From NCBI GenBank assembly GCA_949775045.1, contig OX459103.1, positions 11,166,605 through 11,230,604 on the forward strand: 64,000 nt of DNA. The letters are read 5' to 3'. The stretch's first letter is position 1. The number at the start of each line of letters is the position of its first letter. This document shows, in pieces, positions 62,181 through 64,000 of the stretch. This DNA comes from Metridium senile. Taxonomy: Eukaryota > Cnidaria > Anthozoa > Actiniaria > Metridiidae. The notes under the pieces are model-generated. The model had not been told where the DNA came from. It ran no database searches and worked only from the letters and a program-made list of their open reading frames with translations. The translations under genes were made by a program, and so were the position numbers.

Positions 62181-64000
62181 AAACAAATCATGATGCCTTT
62201 AGTTAAGAAAAATATTGCATATTTTACGAGAAAATCGCAAAAAACGAAATTTCGTCAAATTGCTGCTCCGAGACGCTAATTTTATGTCAACTTTGACAGC
62301 CCAGTATGGCAAAATTAATTACTCTAATGACTCCAAACTTTCATAATATTGTTTATTGTCATCTTAAATTTAAACTCAAGCTTTTATAGAAATATCCAGT
62401 TACATAAAGATATTATTCTATCTATGTTTCTATGTTATACTTTTCGCCTTAGAAAAAGTAGGGTAAAAACAAAAAAAAAGATTTTACTATGTGCAGCACA
62501 ACATTTTTCAATAATAATCTGGATTCTAAATATTAAGGTACTAAATATATAACTGTGAAAAATTCAGTTTGGGTAAATGTAATTGAGCGAAGTTATTGAG
62601 CTGCGAACTTTCGCAAAATCTTGCTTATTATGCATAAGTCTACTGTCGGCTAACAAATTCAATTTGTCAAGTCGCGGACGTAATTTGCATAAATAATCAC
62701 ATTTTCCTGCTTTCGAACAGCAAAATGCTATCAAATAAAATCAGTAAACCCCAAACAATGTTCACATTTTAATTAGTTTTGAAAAATATTGCATGTTTTA
62801 CGAGAAAAATCGCGAAAAACAACATTTCGTCAAATCGCTGCTTCGATCGAGACGCTAATTTGTCTGTCAACTTTGACGGCCTCGTATGACAAAATAAACT
62901 AATTTAATGACATCAAAACTTCTTAAAATTCAGTTTGATTAAATTTAATTGAGCGAAGTTATTGAGCTGCGAACTTTCGCAGGAAAAAAAGGAGAGTGAT
63001 TGTTTGTGTAAATGTCCTCGATTTGATTGACTGATAGGTTAGCCGACAGTAGACGGTATCCAGTAGACTATGCAGCGAAAGCAAGATTTTGCGAAAGTTC
63101 CCAGCTCAATAACTTCGCTCAATAACATTTACCCAAACTGAATTTTTCACAGTTATATATTTAATACCTTAACATTCCGAATACGGATTTATATTGAAAA
63201 ATTGTGAGTAGCACATAGTAAAATATGTTTTTGTTTTTGCCCTACTATTAACAAGACAAAACGTTTCACATAGAAAAATAAATAGAATAATATATTCAAT
63301 TAACTAGATATTTTTGTAAACTCTTGACTTTAAACTTAAGATGTCAATAAACAACATTAAGAAGTTTTGGAGTCATTAAAGTAATTAATTTTGTCGTACG
63401 AGGCCGTCAAAGTTGACAGAAAAATTAGGATCTCGATCGAAGCAGCGATTTGACGAAATGTTGTTTTTCGCGATTTTCTAGTAAAACATGCAATATTTTT
63501 TTAAACTAATTAAAAGGTAAACCTTGCTTGGGGTTTACTGATTTTATTTGATAGCATTTTGCTGTTAAAAAGAAGGAAAATGTGATTATTTATGCAAATC
63601 ACGTCCGCGACTTGGCAAATTGAGTGATGTTAGCCGACAGTAGACTATGCATAATAAACAATATTTTGCGAAAGTTCGCAGCTCAATAACTTTGTTCAAT
63701 TACATTTACCCAAACTGAATTTTTCACAGTTATATATTTAGTATCTTAACATTCAGAACCCAGATTATTATTGAAAAATGCTGTGCTGCACATAGTAAAA
63801 TATTTTTTTGTTTATACCCTATTTTTTCTAAGGCGAAAAGTATGACATAGAAACATAAATAGAATAGGATCTTTAATTAACTGGATATTTCTATAAAAGC
63901 TTGAGTTTAAAGTTAAGATGACAATAAACAATATTATGAAAGTTTGGAGTCATTAGAGTAATTAATTTTGCCATACGGGGCTGTCAAAGTTGACATAAAA
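62180..64000. repeat. large inverted-repeat complex, running off the window
   Basis: 62280-62650 is the reverse complement of about 63640-64000 at high identity (gtcaactttgacagccc, actgtgaaaaattcagtttg, gcgaactttcgcaaaat). A shorter unit (acatttcgtcaaatcgctgc, gacgctaat, gtcaactttgac) occurs four times: two direct (62200, 62780) and two inverted (63400, 63980). tctactgtcggctaac marks element edges at about 62640, 63045 and 63635. It looks like two nested or tail-to-tail fold-back elements. Confidence 0.8.

Overview
The window is animal nuclear DNA: about two-thirds A+T, with intron-rich coding sequence and dense nested mobile elements. The element mix (Crypton-type tyrosine recombinases, L2/CR1-like LINEs with (ATT)n tails, a Ty3/gypsy element, THAP and TA- or TTAA-inserting elements) and the lineage-specific receptor kinases suggest an early-branching invertebrate, most likely a cnidarian. 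The species cannot be named from sequence alone.

The core is a tandem pair of receptor tyrosine kinase genes on the + strand. Copy A (3724-30214) has 15 exons: signal peptide, six CUB domains (one exon each, all phase 1-1), a linker/transmembrane exon, and seven exons for a split tyrosine kinase. Copy B (44496-58900) has 12 usable exons with the same plan but only three intact CUB exons; a fourth CUB exon is broken by deletion and insertion. Each copy carries one frame-breaking indel in a kinase exon, at a different place and both in homopolymer runs, so each is either a young pseudogene or has a consensus error. The shared block runs from about 3210 to 30890 (A) and about 43835 to 60205 (B). 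Paralogous empty sites therefore show exactly where several mobile elements inserted.

Region by region: 1-265 LINE remnant; 266-3370 AT-rich with fold-back repeats; 3.4-30.2 kb copy A, whose introns hold two intact Crypton-type recombinase genes (6613-7980; 26616-28204, spliced), a TTAA-flanked 2.6-kb element and an eroded LINE; 30.2-43.8 kb intergenic, with a gypsy element (31559-35299) inside a fold-back element and itself carrying a 1-kb insertion, an immunoglobulin-domain exon on the minus strand split by a LINE (39494-40298), and an element bounded by lox-like sites (42.1-43.5 kb); 43.8-59.1 kb copy B with THAP, TTAA, TA and L2 insertions; 59.1-64 kb repeat-rich flank ending in a large inverted-repeat complex.

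The receptor is expected to bind an unknown extracellular ligand through its CUB stack and signal through a kinase with all catalytic motifs plus a conserved tail (YVEM, YLKP, acidic C-terminus). The most unusual mobile-element signal is a family whose two ends carry matched 9-7-9 inverted-arm sites in direct orientation, the geometry expected of tyrosine-recombinase targets, in a window that also encodes two such recombinases.
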